DNA from: BOG-908 sp965198855
GTDB taxonomy: Bacteria > Pseudomonadota > Alphaproteobacteria > Acetobacterales > Acetobacteraceae
Reading direction: 5' to 3'
Assembly (NCBI GenBank): GCA_965198855.1
Contig: CBDAPZ010000001.1
Location: 2,666,001-2,730,000, forward strand
Length of the DNA: 64,000 bases
Part shown: in pieces, positions 49,500-57,980 of the stretch
How the letters are laid out: every line of letters starts with the position of its first letter
Position numbering within the stretch: the first letter of the stretch is position 1
The notes under the pieces: model-generated
Told to the model about the DNA's origin: nothing
Seen by the model: the letters and a program-made list of their open reading frames with translations, nothing else
Database searches by the model: none
Program-made: the position numbers and the translations under genes

Positions 49500-50813
49500 A
49501 TGCGCCTGAAGGATCGCGTCGCCTACCGTCGGCTGCGCCGGTCACCGATTTTGTCGCTGCGGCTCTGGAAGCGGCGGCTGGCGTTCTGGGTTGGCGCCAT
49601 TTTGGTGAGCCTGGTGGCGATCGCCTTTGCGTGGGCGGCCAATGTGAGCGATGCGGTGTTCCATCGAGAGCTTGCGGTAAGCCCTTATCTGGCACTCGCG
49701 ATCACGCCGGTGGGGCTGGCGATCTCGGTGTTGTTGACAAAGCATGTGTTTCCGGGCGCGCAGGGCAGCGGCATCCCGCAGGTGATCGCTTCGCTGGAAA
49801 TCGAAGATCCGGAGAAGGTGCGCCAGGTGCTGTCGCTGCGGGTGGCGACCGGCAAGGTGGTGCTGACCTTGCTGGGGCTGGCCTCGGGTGCGTCGATCGG
49901 GCGCGAGGGGCCGACGGTGCAGGTGGGCGCTTCGATCATGCAGGCGCTCGGCCAGGCGCTGGCGTTGCCGCGTCTGGCCGAACAAAGGGCGCTGGTGCTG
50001 GCGGGCGGTGCTGCCGGCATTGCGGCAGCCTTCAACACGCCGCTGGCCGGCATCGTGTTCGCGATCGAGGAACTCAGCCGCTCGTTCGAGCATCGCACCA
50101 GCGGCGTGGTGCTGACGGCGGTGATCATCGCCGGCATCGCGACGTTGGCGCTGATGGGTAACTACACCTATTTCGGCGTGACCTCTGCGGTACTGCCGAT
50201 CGGCGTAAGCTGGCTGGCGGTGCTGTTTTGCGCGGTGGCGGGTGGGCTCGCAGGCGGGTTGTTTTCAGCGACGCTGATACGCGCGGCGGGCGGGCTGCCT
50301 TGGAAGGCGGGACGTTTCCTGGGGCGGCATCCGGTGCTGCTGGCGCTGCTGTGCGGCCTTGCCCTGGCGCTGCTGGGGCTGGCCTCGGACGGTGCGACGT
50401 ACGGGACGGGCTACGCCGAGGCGCGGGCACTCGTCTCCGGGCAATCGCAATTGCCGGAAAAATTCTTCATCCTGAAATTGCTGGCCACCGTTATTTCTTA
50501 TTGCAGCGGTATACCGGGCGGGATTTTTGCACCGTCGCTTGCGGTGGGAGCGGGGCTGGGGCGCACGATCGCGCATCTGCTGCCTTCGGCGCCGCCGGGT
50601 GCAGTGGTCTTGCTTGGGATGGTCGCGTATTTTTCTGGTGTGGTGCAGGCGCCGATTACGGCGGCGGTGATCGTGATGGAAATGACAGATAACCAGGCGA
50701 TGACGATACCGCTGATGGCGACGTCGTTTTTGGCATTCGGTGTGTCGCGCCTGGTGTGCCGGCGCGCGATCTATGGGGCGCTTGCGCGGCGGTTTTTGCG
50801 GTCGATGAATTAA
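49500..50813 (+). CDS. ClC-family chloride channel/antiporter
   Basis: 437 residues from the ATG at 49500; an upstream frame from 49446 or a GTG at 49491 is possible. Ion-path motifs GSGIPQV, GREGPTVQVG (gating Glu) and GIPGGIFAPSLAVGAGLG are intact, with about ten or more membrane helices and no CBS domains. Moves chloride, perhaps in exchange for protons, which can support acid resistance. Divergent from the radical SAM gene across the two SOS boxes. Confidence 0.9.
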   Translation: MRLKDRVAYRRLRRSPILSLRLWKRRLAFWVGAILVSLVAIAFAWAANVSDAVFHRELAVSPYLALAITPVGLAISVLLTKHVFPGAQGSGIPQVIASLEIEDPEKVRQVLSLRVATGKVVLTLLGLASGASIGREGPTVQVGASIMQALGQALALPRLAEQRALVLAGGAAGIAAAFNTPLAGIVFAIEELSRSFEHRTSGVVLTAVIIAGIATLALMGNYTYFGVTSAVLPIGVSWLAVLFCAVAGGLAGGLFSATLIRAAGGLPWKAGRFLGRHPVLLALLCGLALALLGLASDGATYGTGYAEARALVSGQSQLPEKFFILKLLATVISYCSGIPGGIFAPSLAVGAGLGRTIAHLLPSAPPGAVVLLGMVAYFSGVVQAPITAAVIVMEMTDNQAMTIPLMATSFLAFGVSRLVCRRAIYGALARRFLRSMN

Positions 50814-50818
50814 GAGAA

Positions 50819-50924
50819 AGCAAGCTGTTCCGCAGATTGCACAGATAAAAAACACGATTTCGTTCGATGCGGTTTGGCGACCTCATCCATCTTTAAATCT
50901 GTGTCATCTGCGGAAAACCTTGCT
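50819..50924. repeat. 106-bp unit with 28-bp imperfect inverted repeats
   Basis: The left arm (50819-50846) and right arm (50897-50924) pair at 24 of 28 positions; the shared core is TTCCGCAGAT..CACAGAT. About 50 bases lie between the arms. It sits exactly in the gap between the convergent clc and moaB genes. It resembles a small MITE-like or terminator element. Confidence 0.6.
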
Positions 50925-50927
50925 GTC

Positions 50928-51455
50928 TTATTCTTTTAGCCGCGGCATCAATTCGACGAAATTACAGGGGCGATGGCGTATATCGAGCTGCCATATCAGT
51001 ATGTCGTCCCAGGCATCTTTCACGGCACCGGTGCTGCCGGGGAGCGCGAAAAGGTAGGTTCCATTCGCCAGGCCTGCCAAGGCGCGGGATTGGATCGTCG
51101 AGGTGCCGATTTTTTGGTAGCTCAGCATACGGAACAGCTCGCCGAAGCCCTCGATGCGCTTTTCGAGAACGCGGTCGAAAGCCTCCGGCGTGACATCCCG
51201 CCCCGTCAGGCCGGTGCCGCCGGTTGTGATCACAACATCAATGTTGGAATCGGCAATCCAGGTTTGGAGAAGCTCCACGATTGCACTCGCGTCATCGCGG
51301 ACGATGCTGCGTGCGGCAATATGATGGCCGGCGTCGATGATGCGCCTGGCAAGCGTGTCGCCCGAGGTATCGTTGGTGGCGTCACGTGTGTCGGACACCG
51401 TAAGTACGGCAATGTTCACGGGAAGAAATTTCCGCGTCTCGTCGATGCGCGACAT
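50928..51455 (-). CDS. moaB: Molybdenum cofactor biosynthesis protein B
   Basis: 175 residues. NIAVLTVSDTRDATNDTSGDTLARRI, DVVITTGGTGLTGRDVTPEAFDRV, YLFALPGSTGAVKDAWDDIL are MoaB/MogA blocks. It adenylylates or handles molybdopterin in Moco synthesis. Translation is coupled to the upstream slt gene (TGATG). No other Moco genes are in the window. Confidence 0.93.
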   Translation of the reverse strand: MSRIDETRKFLPVNIAVLTVSDTRDATNDTSGDTLARRIIDAGHHIAARSIVRDDASAIVELLQTWIADSNIDVVITTGGTGLTGRDVTPEAFDRVLEKRIEGFGELFRMLSYQKIGTSTIQSRALAGLANGTYLFALPGSTGAVKDAWDDILIWQLDIRHRPCNFVELMPRLKE

Positions 51456-53137
51456 CAGTGCATGGTCGCGTTATGCGGCAACCGGAATTCAGGGGCGAAA
51501 CGCGGCCAATTGCCGGAGGCGAGCGCGTCGAGGCTTGGTGAGGGAAGGCTGAATCGCGCGGCGTAAAACCAGATATTGGTCAATGTCTGATGCACGAAGT
51601 GGCGCGTTTCGTTGAGCGGGATCGTCTCGAGAAATAGCAGCGGATCATTGTCGGCGGCGTTCGCCCATTTCTGCACGGCGGCGGGGCCTGAATTATAGCT
51701 GGCGAGAACACGCAGAAGGTCGTCGCCGGCCATGTCGTGGCGGCTGAGATAGGCGAGATATTGCTGGCCGATCTTGAGATTCTGCGCTGGGTCCTGCAGC
51801 ACCGTTTCGACGTTCTCAGGTTTTGTATGTTGCGATACCGTGGCGGCGACCACCGGCATCAATTGCATCATGCCGTTTGCACCTGCGCCGGAGACGCTTT
51901 TCGAATTGAAATTGGATTCCACATGAGCGACCGCATAGACCAGTGCCGGATCGAGCTGGAAACCGCCGCGCGGGCGCAGGATCGGCACCGGCAATTCGGC
52001 CTGTGTGGCGCCGACAAGGCCGGAGAGATCGGAGACCAGATCATCCAAACCCGCGGTTTCCGCGACCAGGAACAGGGCGCGGGCGAGCGGTTGATCATTC
52101 TGGGTTTCGGGCCAGAGGCGCCGCAATTCGTGCTCGGCACGAGGCGCCTGGCCGACTTGTAGCAGGGCGAAAGCGCGATGGCCGCGATCCGTGGCGTCGA
52201 TCGCGTCGATATCTGCCTGGGTCAGGATGGGGTTCTGCAGGCTGGCCTGTAGCGTCTGGCCGAGCATGCGGCGGGCGATCATGCCGTGGAGCGTGTTCGG
52301 CTCTGCGGCGGCGCGGACGATCCAGGGACGCCAGCTTTCGTCGTTCTTGTCTTGTCGGAAATGCGCGCGGGCGGCCCAGAAGGCGGCGCTGGCGCGCAGG
52401 CCGGGGCCGGCGCCTTCAGAGGTCGAGGCGGATTCGAAGAGAGAGGCGGCGGTGTCAAAATAGCCGCGGCGCCAGGAGGCGAGGCCGGCGACATAGGCAG
52501 CCTGGCCGTCCTTGCCGTGCGAGCGTTCGAAGGCCTGGCGGCCCATGCGGTATGCCAGCATGTCGTGGCCGCGGACGAAGGCGTCGCGTGCCGCGCTGGC
52601 GGCGGCGGGCATGGTGTCGGCGACCATCGGGTCGCTGGCGGAGGCGAGGCCAACGGCGACGGGTGCGGCTGGCGGTTTTACGCCGGGCGGCAGGCGCTTG
52701 AGCAGCAGGGAATAGACGGCGACCGCGTCAGGCAGGTCGGCGTAGCGGCCGAGCCACTCCGAGAGGGCGGGAGCGGCACTGCGGGCCGGGTAAGCGAGCA
52801 GTCGGTCGGCAAGGATATAGCCGAGCAGGGTGGTGTCGGTGAGGCGGGCGGTCTCCGCGATGGCCGCGGGCATCTGGTTTTGCCGCTGCAGCGCGAAAAC
52901 ACGCCGTATCCGCGCCGCCTCGCTGGGCGCGAGCGGCTGTGGCAGTCCGACCCCGTTGGACCCTGCCGGCGGATGTATCCGCGGCATGGCCATGGCGGTT
53001 TCGTCAGGGTGTGACGCCTGCCCACTGCTGCTTTCCGCGTGCGCCGGCCGCAAAGCGGAGCCGGCGAGGATGGCAGCACCCGCAAGAACGAAGCGGGCGG
53101 TGGATAGGCGCGAGATGGTTCGACCGATCCCTCGCAT
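51455..53137 (-). CDS. slt: Lytic murein transglycosylase (Slt-type)
   Basis: 560 residues. Signal peptide to about residue 34 (LSTARFVLAGAAILAGSALRPAHA), a long alpha-helical superhelical U/L domain, then the C-terminal SLT domain: VYAVAHVESNFNSKSVSGAGANGMMQLMPVVA (catalytic Glu in VES) and QYLAYLSRHDMAGDDLLRVLASYNSGPAAVQKW. Cleaves peptidoglycan in the periplasm, forming anhydromuropeptides. Overlaps moaB start by one base. Confidence 0.93.
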   Translation of the reverse strand: MRGIGRTISRLSTARFVLAGAAILAGSALRPAHAESSSGQASHPDETAMAMPRIHPPAGSNGVGLPQPLAPSEAARIRRVFALQRQNQMPAAIAETARLTDTTLLGYILADRLLAYPARSAAPALSEWLGRYADLPDAVAVYSLLLKRLPPGVKPPAAPVAVGLASASDPMVADTMPAAASAARDAFVRGHDMLAYRMGRQAFERSHGKDGQAAYVAGLASWRRGYFDTAASLFESASTSEGAGPGLRASAAFWAARAHFRQDKNDESWRPWIVRAAAEPNTLHGMIARRMLGQTLQASLQNPILTQADIDAIDATDRGHRAFALLQVGQAPRAEHELRRLWPETQNDQPLARALFLVAETAGLDDLVSDLSGLVGATQAELPVPILRPRGGFQLDPALVYAVAHVESNFNSKSVSGAGANGMMQLMPVVAATVSQHTKPENVETVLQDPAQNLKIGQQYLAYLSRHDMAGDDLLRVLASYNSGPAAVQKWANAADNDPLLFLETIPLNETRHFVHQTLTNIWFYAARFSLPSPSLDALASGNWPRFAPEFRLPHNATMH

Positions 53138-53280
53138 GCGGCGCCGTTAACAGTGTTTTTCGATCGGGCGCAATAGATAAAAAGTCGGCGCAGTCGAACC
53201 GAGATGCCGGGCAAGTGATCGTAGGGTTTCTAACAGCGTGTAGAAGCAAGTGCTTATGAAGAAGGGCGCCTTGACTTGCC

Positions 53281-54030
53281 TTAAGTCGCGTCGAGTTTTC
53301 GCCGCAGTGCAATGATGTCTGTCCAGGCCTCTTTTTTGCACGCAGGCATGCGCAAAACATAGCTCGGATGCAGCATCGGTAGTGTGGGTATTGGTGCAGG
53401 CAGGCCCGGGATGGTTACGGCTTGCCAACGGCCGCGCAGCCGGCGGATCCCGTCGTCGCGCCCGGTGAGCGCGCGGGTGGACAATGCCCCGAGGGTGACG
53501 ATGAGTTTGGGGCGCAGGAGGGTGAGGTGGCGCAGGAGGAAGGGCAGGCAGGTGGCGACCTCTGTGTCGGTAGGGGGCCGATTGCCGGGGGGGCGCCAGG
53601 GGATGAGGTTGGTGATGAGCATGTTGGTCTCGCGGCTGAGGCCGGCGGAGGCGAACATGCGATCGAGCAGCTTGCCGGCGGGGCCGACGAGCGGGAGGCC
53701 TGCGAGGTCTTCCTCCGCGCCGGGGGCTTCGCCGACGAGGACGAGGCCGGCGGCGGCAGTGCCGGCGGCGAAGACGAGGTTGGTGGCCGTGGTGGCGAGC
53801 GGGCAGTCGGGGAATTTGTCGAGTGCCGCACGCAGGGCTTCGATGGTGTTGGCGGAGTCAGCGACGGCCTGAGCACGGCTGGCGGGGCCGACCCTTGCCT
53901 GGGCCGGTAACGCGGCGGGCTTGAGGAGGGTCGGTGGCGGCGCTGGTTTGGTGCGGTCGATCGGCGCTCCCTCCAGCGCCTCATCGGCTCCCCATTCGAT
54001 CATCAATCTCAGGGCAGCCAGATCATCCAT
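53281..54030 (-). CDS. Uracil-DNA glycosylase, family 4-like
   Basis: 249 residues. Motif 1 GEAPGAEED, TNLIPWRPPGNRPPT and motif 2 MLHPSYVLRMP are clear. The usual family-4 iron-sulfur cysteines are reduced: one Cys in FPDCPLATTATNLVF and one in ATCLPFLLRHL, not four, as in many alphaproteobacterial relatives as far as I recall. Removes uracil from DNA. The N-terminal 60 residues are a Pro/Ala-rich extension. ATG 54030; upstream is repeat copy 4 of the G-rich family. Confidence 0.88.
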   Translation of the reverse strand: MDDLAALRLMIEWGADEALEGAPIDRTKPAPPPTLLKPAALPAQARVGPASRAQAVADSANTIEALRAALDKFPDCPLATTATNLVFAAGTAAAGLVLVGEAPGAEEDLAGLPLVGPAGKLLDRMFASAGLSRETNMLITNLIPWRPPGNRPPTDTEVATCLPFLLRHLTLLRPKLIVTLGALSTRALTGRDDGIRRLRGRWQAVTIPGLPAPIPTLPMLHPSYVLRMPACKKEAWTDIIALRRKLDAT

Positions 54031-54072
54031 GCGATGATTTTAGGAGGTTGGTGCCTCTACTGCAAAGACGCG

Positions 54073-54118
54073 CCGGGGGGTTGGGGGGACAGGCACTGTT
54101 CCCCCGGTCTTTCCTTCC
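54073..54118 (+). repeat. G-rich stem-loop repeat, copy 4
   Basis: CCGGGGGGTTGGGGGG, arms ACAG/CTGT around GCA, TTCCCCC and the flank GGTCTTTCCTTCC. Between the divergent udg and ETF-QO starts. Confidence 0.75.
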
Positions 54119-54152
54119 TATACAATGGTCCTATTCAAGGAGCACGGCAGGA

Positions 54153-55781
54153 ATGAGCGACCGCGAGGCGATGGAGTTTGACGTATTGGTCATAGGCGCC
54201 GGCCCGGCTGGGCTGGCGGCGGCGATACGCCTGAAACAGCTCTCGCCCGAAATGTCGGTGTGCGTGGTGGAAAAGGCTGGCGAGGTCGGCGCGCATATCC
54301 TCTCCGGCGCGGTGATTGAGCCGCGTGCGCTGGAGGAGCTGCTGCCGGATTGGCGCGAGCGCGGAGCGCCGCTGAGCACGGAGGCGAAGGAGGACCACTT
54401 TGTTTTCCTGACCAAGACGCGGGCGATCCGCTCGCCGATCACACCGCCGCAGATGCACAACCACGGCAATTACATCGTGAGCCTGGGCGACGTGGTGCGC
54501 TGGCTTGGGAGTCAGGCGGAAGAGCTTGGGGTGGAGATCTATCCTGGGTTTGCTGCGTCCGAGTTGCTGATCGAGGACGGCCGCGTGATGGGTGTCGCCA
54601 CTGGCGATATGGGGATTACGAAGACCGGCGAGCATGGGCCGAACTATGCATCCGGCATGGAATTGCGCGCCACCTACACGCTGTTCGGCGAAGGCTGCCG
54701 CGGGTCGCTGTCCAAGCAGCTGATGGAGACATTCAAGCTGCGCGATGGGGTTGATCCACAGACCTATGGGCTCGGGATCAAGGAGCTGTGGGAGATACCG
54801 CGGGAGAACCACAAGCCGGGGTTCATCATGCATACCGTCGGCTGGCCGGCCGATAGCAGCACCTATGCAGGGTCGTGGCTGTATCATTTCGGCGATGGGC
54901 TGGTCTCGTTCGGGTATGTGGTCGGGCTGGACTACAAGAATCCTTGGTATTCGCCATTCGACGAGATGCAGCGGTTGAAGACGCATCCGCATATGGCGGC
55001 GCATTTCAAGGGCGGACGGCGCATCAGTTATGGGGCGCGGGCACTTTCCGAAGGCGGCCTCCAGTCGATCCCGAAACTGGTGTTTCCGGGCGGTGCGCTG
55101 ATCGGGGATTCGGCGGGATTCCTGAACCTGCCGAAGATCAAGGGCACGCATTGCGCGATGAAATCCGGGATGCTTGCGGCAGAGGCAGTGGCAGAAGCAC
55201 TCGCCGGCGACAAGCCGGCCGAGCTTGCGGCCTACCCCGAAAAATTCCGGGCAAGCTGGCTCTACACGGAGCTGCATCAAGAACGGAATTTGCGACCAGC
55301 CTTTGCAAAGTTCGGGCTCTACGGCTTCCTGCTCTATTCCGGGCTGGACACCTTCGTGCTGCGCGGCAAGGCGCCGTGGACGCTGCACCACGCGCATTCA
55401 GACAACGAAACGCTGACCAAGGCTGCGGACGCACCAAAGATCGAATACCCGAAACCCGACGGCGTGTTGACCTTCGACCGTCTTTCCTCCGTGTTCATCA
55501 GCAACACGAACCATGAGGAAAATCAGCCTGTACATCTGAAACTTCGCGATCCGTCACGTTGGCTTGGCGTGAACTGGGAAACCTATCGCAGCCCCGAAAG
55601 CCGGTATTGCCCGGCAGGCGTGTATGAGGCAGTGGGCGTGGAAGAAGGCAATCCGCATCTGCAGATCAACGCGCAGAACTGCGTGCACTGCAAAACCTGC
55701 GACATCAAGGACCCGACACAGAATATCGACTGGTCGACGCCGGAGGGCGGCGGTGGCCCAGTATACCCGGGAGGTATGTGA
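54153..55781 (+). CDS. etfD: Electron transfer flavoprotein-ubiquinone oxidoreductase
   Basis: 542 residues. FAD loop FDVLVIGAGPAGLAAAIRLKQ, VEKAGEVGAHILSGAVIEPRAL, then the quinone-binding region and C-terminal 4Fe-4S ferredoxin part NCVHCKTCDIKDPTQNIDW ending PVYPGGM. Passes electrons from ETF, reduced by acyl-CoA and other dehydrogenases, to ubiquinone at the membrane. ATG 54153 with AAGGAG upstream. The etfAB genes are not in the window. Confidence 0.97.
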   Translation: MSDREAMEFDVLVIGAGPAGLAAAIRLKQLSPEMSVCVVEKAGEVGAHILSGAVIEPRALEELLPDWRERGAPLSTEAKEDHFVFLTKTRAIRSPITPPQMHNHGNYIVSLGDVVRWLGSQAEELGVEIYPGFAASELLIEDGRVMGVATGDMGITKTGEHGPNYASGMELRATYTLFGEGCRGSLSKQLMETFKLRDGVDPQTYGLGIKELWEIPRENHKPGFIMHTVGWPADSSTYAGSWLYHFGDGLVSFGYVVGLDYKNPWYSPFDEMQRLKTHPHMAAHFKGGRRISYGARALSEGGLQSIPKLVFPGGALIGDSAGFLNLPKIKGTHCAMKSGMLAAEAVAEALAGDKPAELAAYPEKFRASWLYTELHQERNLRPAFAKFGLYGFLLYSGLDTFVLRGKAPWTLHHAHSDNETLTKAADAPKIEYPKPDGVLTFDRLSSVFISNTNHEENQPVHLKLRDPSRWLGVNWETYRSPESRYCPAGVYEAVGVEEGNPHLQINAQNCVHCKTCDIKDPTQNIDWSTPEGGGGPVYPGGM

Positions 55782-55861
55782 CGTAAGGAAGGCGGGGGCA
55801 CAACCGTCGGGCAGAGCGGCCTCGCGAATCATGCCCGCTCCTTGCCTTCCAAGATGGAGGT

Positions 55862-55905
55862 CTGGAGGGCCACCCTCCAGCGGGGTCCAGGGGCAGAGCC
55901 CCTGG
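55862..55905. terminator. Double hairpin repeat between convergent genes
   Basis: Two perfect hairpins in tandem: CTGGAGGG-CCA-CCCTCCAG (55862-55880) and CCAGGGGC-AGA-GCCCCTGG (55887-55905), joined by CGGGGT. This is a dispersed repeat style common in Rhodospirillales-type genomes. It probably terminates both ETF-QO and the sulfotransferase gene. Confidence 0.65.
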
Positions 55906-55911
55906 CCTTCC

Positions 55912-56910
55912 TTACTGCACAAGCTGCCCATGTATCTCGTGCAATACCTCCAGCACGCCCGGGCGCAGCATGAAGTCGCCGCTGATGTATGGGATTTCTT
56001 TGCGGGCCAGCCTGAAGAGGAACTCGGCCGGGCATGGCGGCACCACGTTCGGCGCGTAAAGCTGGCGTTGCTCCCGGTGGAAGCGCGCGAACATCGGAAA
56101 AGCGTCGCTGAAGACGAAGAGCTTCCGGCACGTCGCCATTTCGTCGAACAGGAAAGTGAGTTTGAGGTGCGGGAGGGCGGCATCCAGCCGCGACCGCAGA
56201 TTGCGCGGCAGTTCCGGATTTTTCAGCCTCTCAATCTGGTTCAGGCTGCGCAGCAACTCGATCTCTCTGGGCGTCGCCGCGGTGTTGATCTCGCGTGATT
56301 GCGGTTCCGGCTCGATATTCTGCCAATCCAGGAAACGCTGCGCGAAATGCTTGAACAGGTCGATCGTGTTGTCGCGCAAGGCGCTATAGCCGACGATGCG
56401 GATGGCATCCTTGCCGAATACCTCTTTAAAAGATCTTAAGCGGACATCGAGGTTGAAGAACAGCGATGCTTCCGGATTGCGCACGTGGTTCAGCACATAT
56501 TCGGGAAAGGTCATGCTGGTGGTGTGTTTGACGTCTTCCTGCCAGCTCGAAAACAAAAGGTCGGAGGTGCGCCTGACATAGTATACGATGGATATTTCGG
56601 TGTCGCCAAGCAGATCGCGCAGGCGCTGCACCTGAACGACTCCGAGTGTGCAGAGATCTTCCGCGGAAATCAGGAGCGTTTTGCCGCCTTCTGCATTGAT
56701 GCTTGCCATCGTCTCCACCGCGGCTTCGTAATTGCCGCCGTCGCGCAAGGCGGCGACGAGAACCGTCTGCGCCGCATTGCCGGGCGATTCCCACTCGGTC
56801 GGAACCACAATGCCCCGCGCGCGCAAGGCGTCGCGGTACTGACGGAAACATGCCTGCAGGTAGCTGCTTCCTGTTTTGTGCGGACCGATGTGGATGATAG
56901 TTTTCTGCAC
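55912..56910 (-). CDS. Sulfotransferase-like protein
   Basis: 332 residues. The opening KTIIHIGPHKTGSSYLQ is the 5'-phosphosulfate-binding loop of PAPS-dependent sulfotransferases. VYYVRRTSDLLFSSWQEDVK resembles the 3'-phosphate-binding Arg/Ser segment, and FKEVFGKDAIRIVGYSAL follows. It would transfer sulfate to a glycan or other acceptor. GTG start (56910). Same strand as the GT90 cassette, separated from it by repeat copy 11. Confidence 0.78.
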   Translation of the reverse strand: MQKTIIHIGPHKTGSSYLQACFRQYRDALRARGIVVPTEWESPGNAAQTVLVAALRDGGNYEAAVETMASINAEGGKTLLISAEDLCTLGVVQVQRLRDLLGDTEISIVYYVRRTSDLLFSSWQEDVKHTTSMTFPEYVLNHVRNPEASLFFNLDVRLRSFKEVFGKDAIRIVGYSALRDNTIDLFKHFAQRFLDWQNIEPEPQSREINTAATPREIELLRSLNQIERLKNPELPRNLRSRLDAALPHLKLTFLFDEMATCRKLFVFSDAFPMFARFHREQRQLYAPNVVPPCPAEFLFRLARKEIPYISGDFMLRPGVLEVLHEIHGQLVQ

Positions 56911-56928
56911 TAAAAAATTCCGAAATCA

Positions 56929-56972
56929 AGAAAGAAGTTCTTTTCTGAAGAAAAGAACCAAAAGACTTTTAT
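56929..56972 (-). repeat. A/T-rich stem-loop element, copy 11 (reverse)
   Basis: AAGAAAGAAGTTCTTTTCT, AGAAAAGAACC, AAAAGACTTTTATG. Between the glycosidase-like stop and the sulfotransferase start, forward relative to the latter. Confidence 0.8.
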
Positions 56973-56974
56973 GT

Positions 56975-57967
56975 TCATTGACCCGGCACGAGGCGGGATT
57001 CCAGGGCAAGGACCGAGCCGGCCATCGTGTTGGGGTTGTTGTCCGGGACTGCGTGGGCGGGAACGGCTTCGGGAGAGAGTAGCCAACTTTCTATCATGAT
57101 CTCGTCAGGGCGGCCGCCAACTGCAGCATAGCGCGCGGCTTCATCCAAAATGCCCTGGGTCCAGGTCGAATCGATTGCCTGGTTTGCGTGGCGAAGCGAA
57201 GGATAATCGGCTGCCCAGTAGATGAGGCTGAACGGCAACCGACGGCGATGACACTCGGCCTCGATCATGCGCACGCCTTGCCATCCAAGCGCACCTTTTG
57301 CATCGCCCGGATGGAAATGCATCCAGTCCACATCTAGCCTGACAAAATCGATGCCTTTGACGCCCATCTGCCGCAGCCTGGCCTGCAGCGCATCCACCCA
57401 TTGCATCACCTCGGCCGGCTGGAACGAGGGATATGGCTCGATGTCGCCCACTGCCATGCCGGGATAGGCCCGCCTGACGAGAGCGACGAATTGCGCAGTC
57501 TGCTCGACGCCATATCCGACCGGCTGATGCAGGTTTCGCACCGTCGTCACATAGGGTTCGTCCATCGCGATATTGTCGATCCGGCCGCCATCGGCGATGA
57601 ACCGGTCCCATTTCGGATGATCGTTATTGAAAGCTTGCTGGCCGGTGGGCGCTTGCGGTTTCACAGCACCAACCTCCAGCCCAAGCTTCAGGCCCCATCT
57701 GGAGAGTTGCGGCAGCCAGGCGCGCAGTTGCGCGTCGTTGAACTGGCTGTTCAGCCAGTGATCGGCATAGGCGATGCCACTGATGTGCTGCCTGGTCTGC
57801 TGCCAGCCGCCGGGCCGTTCAAAAAGCTCCTTCAGCGTCTGGCCATCCTGGAAGGGTGACGGAAACATCCATACCCGTGCTTGCGCATGCGCCATCGCCG
57901 GCATGGCAAGCGCCAGCAATGCGGCAAAACAGCTGCGCATCGCGTGGGTCGGCCCGGTGCTCTGCAT
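56975..57967 (-). CDS. Secreted glycoside-hydrolase-like protein
   Basis: 330 residues. Signal peptide (MRSCFAALLALAMPAMAHA; the first ATG is 9 codons earlier at 57967). The rest looks like a TIM barrel: WGLKLGLEVGAVKPQ, IDNIAMDEPYVTTVR, GDIEPYPSF, VKGIDFVRLDVDWMHF, LIYWAADYPSL, with acidic residues at strand ends as in glycosidases. Exact family not recognised. Starts 13 nt after the GT90 stop, so cotranscribed. Confidence 0.62.
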   Translation of the reverse strand: MQSTGPTHAMRSCFAALLALAMPAMAHAQARVWMFPSPFQDGQTLKELFERPGGWQQTRQHISGIAYADHWLNSQFNDAQLRAWLPQLSRWGLKLGLEVGAVKPQAPTGQQAFNNDHPKWDRFIADGGRIDNIAMDEPYVTTVRNLHQPVGYGVEQTAQFVALVRRAYPGMAVGDIEPYPSFQPAEVMQWVDALQARLRQMGVKGIDFVRLDVDWMHFHPGDAKGALGWQGVRMIEAECHRRRLPFSLIYWAADYPSLRHANQAIDSTWTQGILDEAARYAAVGGRPDEIMIESWLLSPEAVPAHAVPDNNPNTMAGSVLALESRLVPGQ

Positions 57968-57980
57968 TTTGCTCTAGCCT

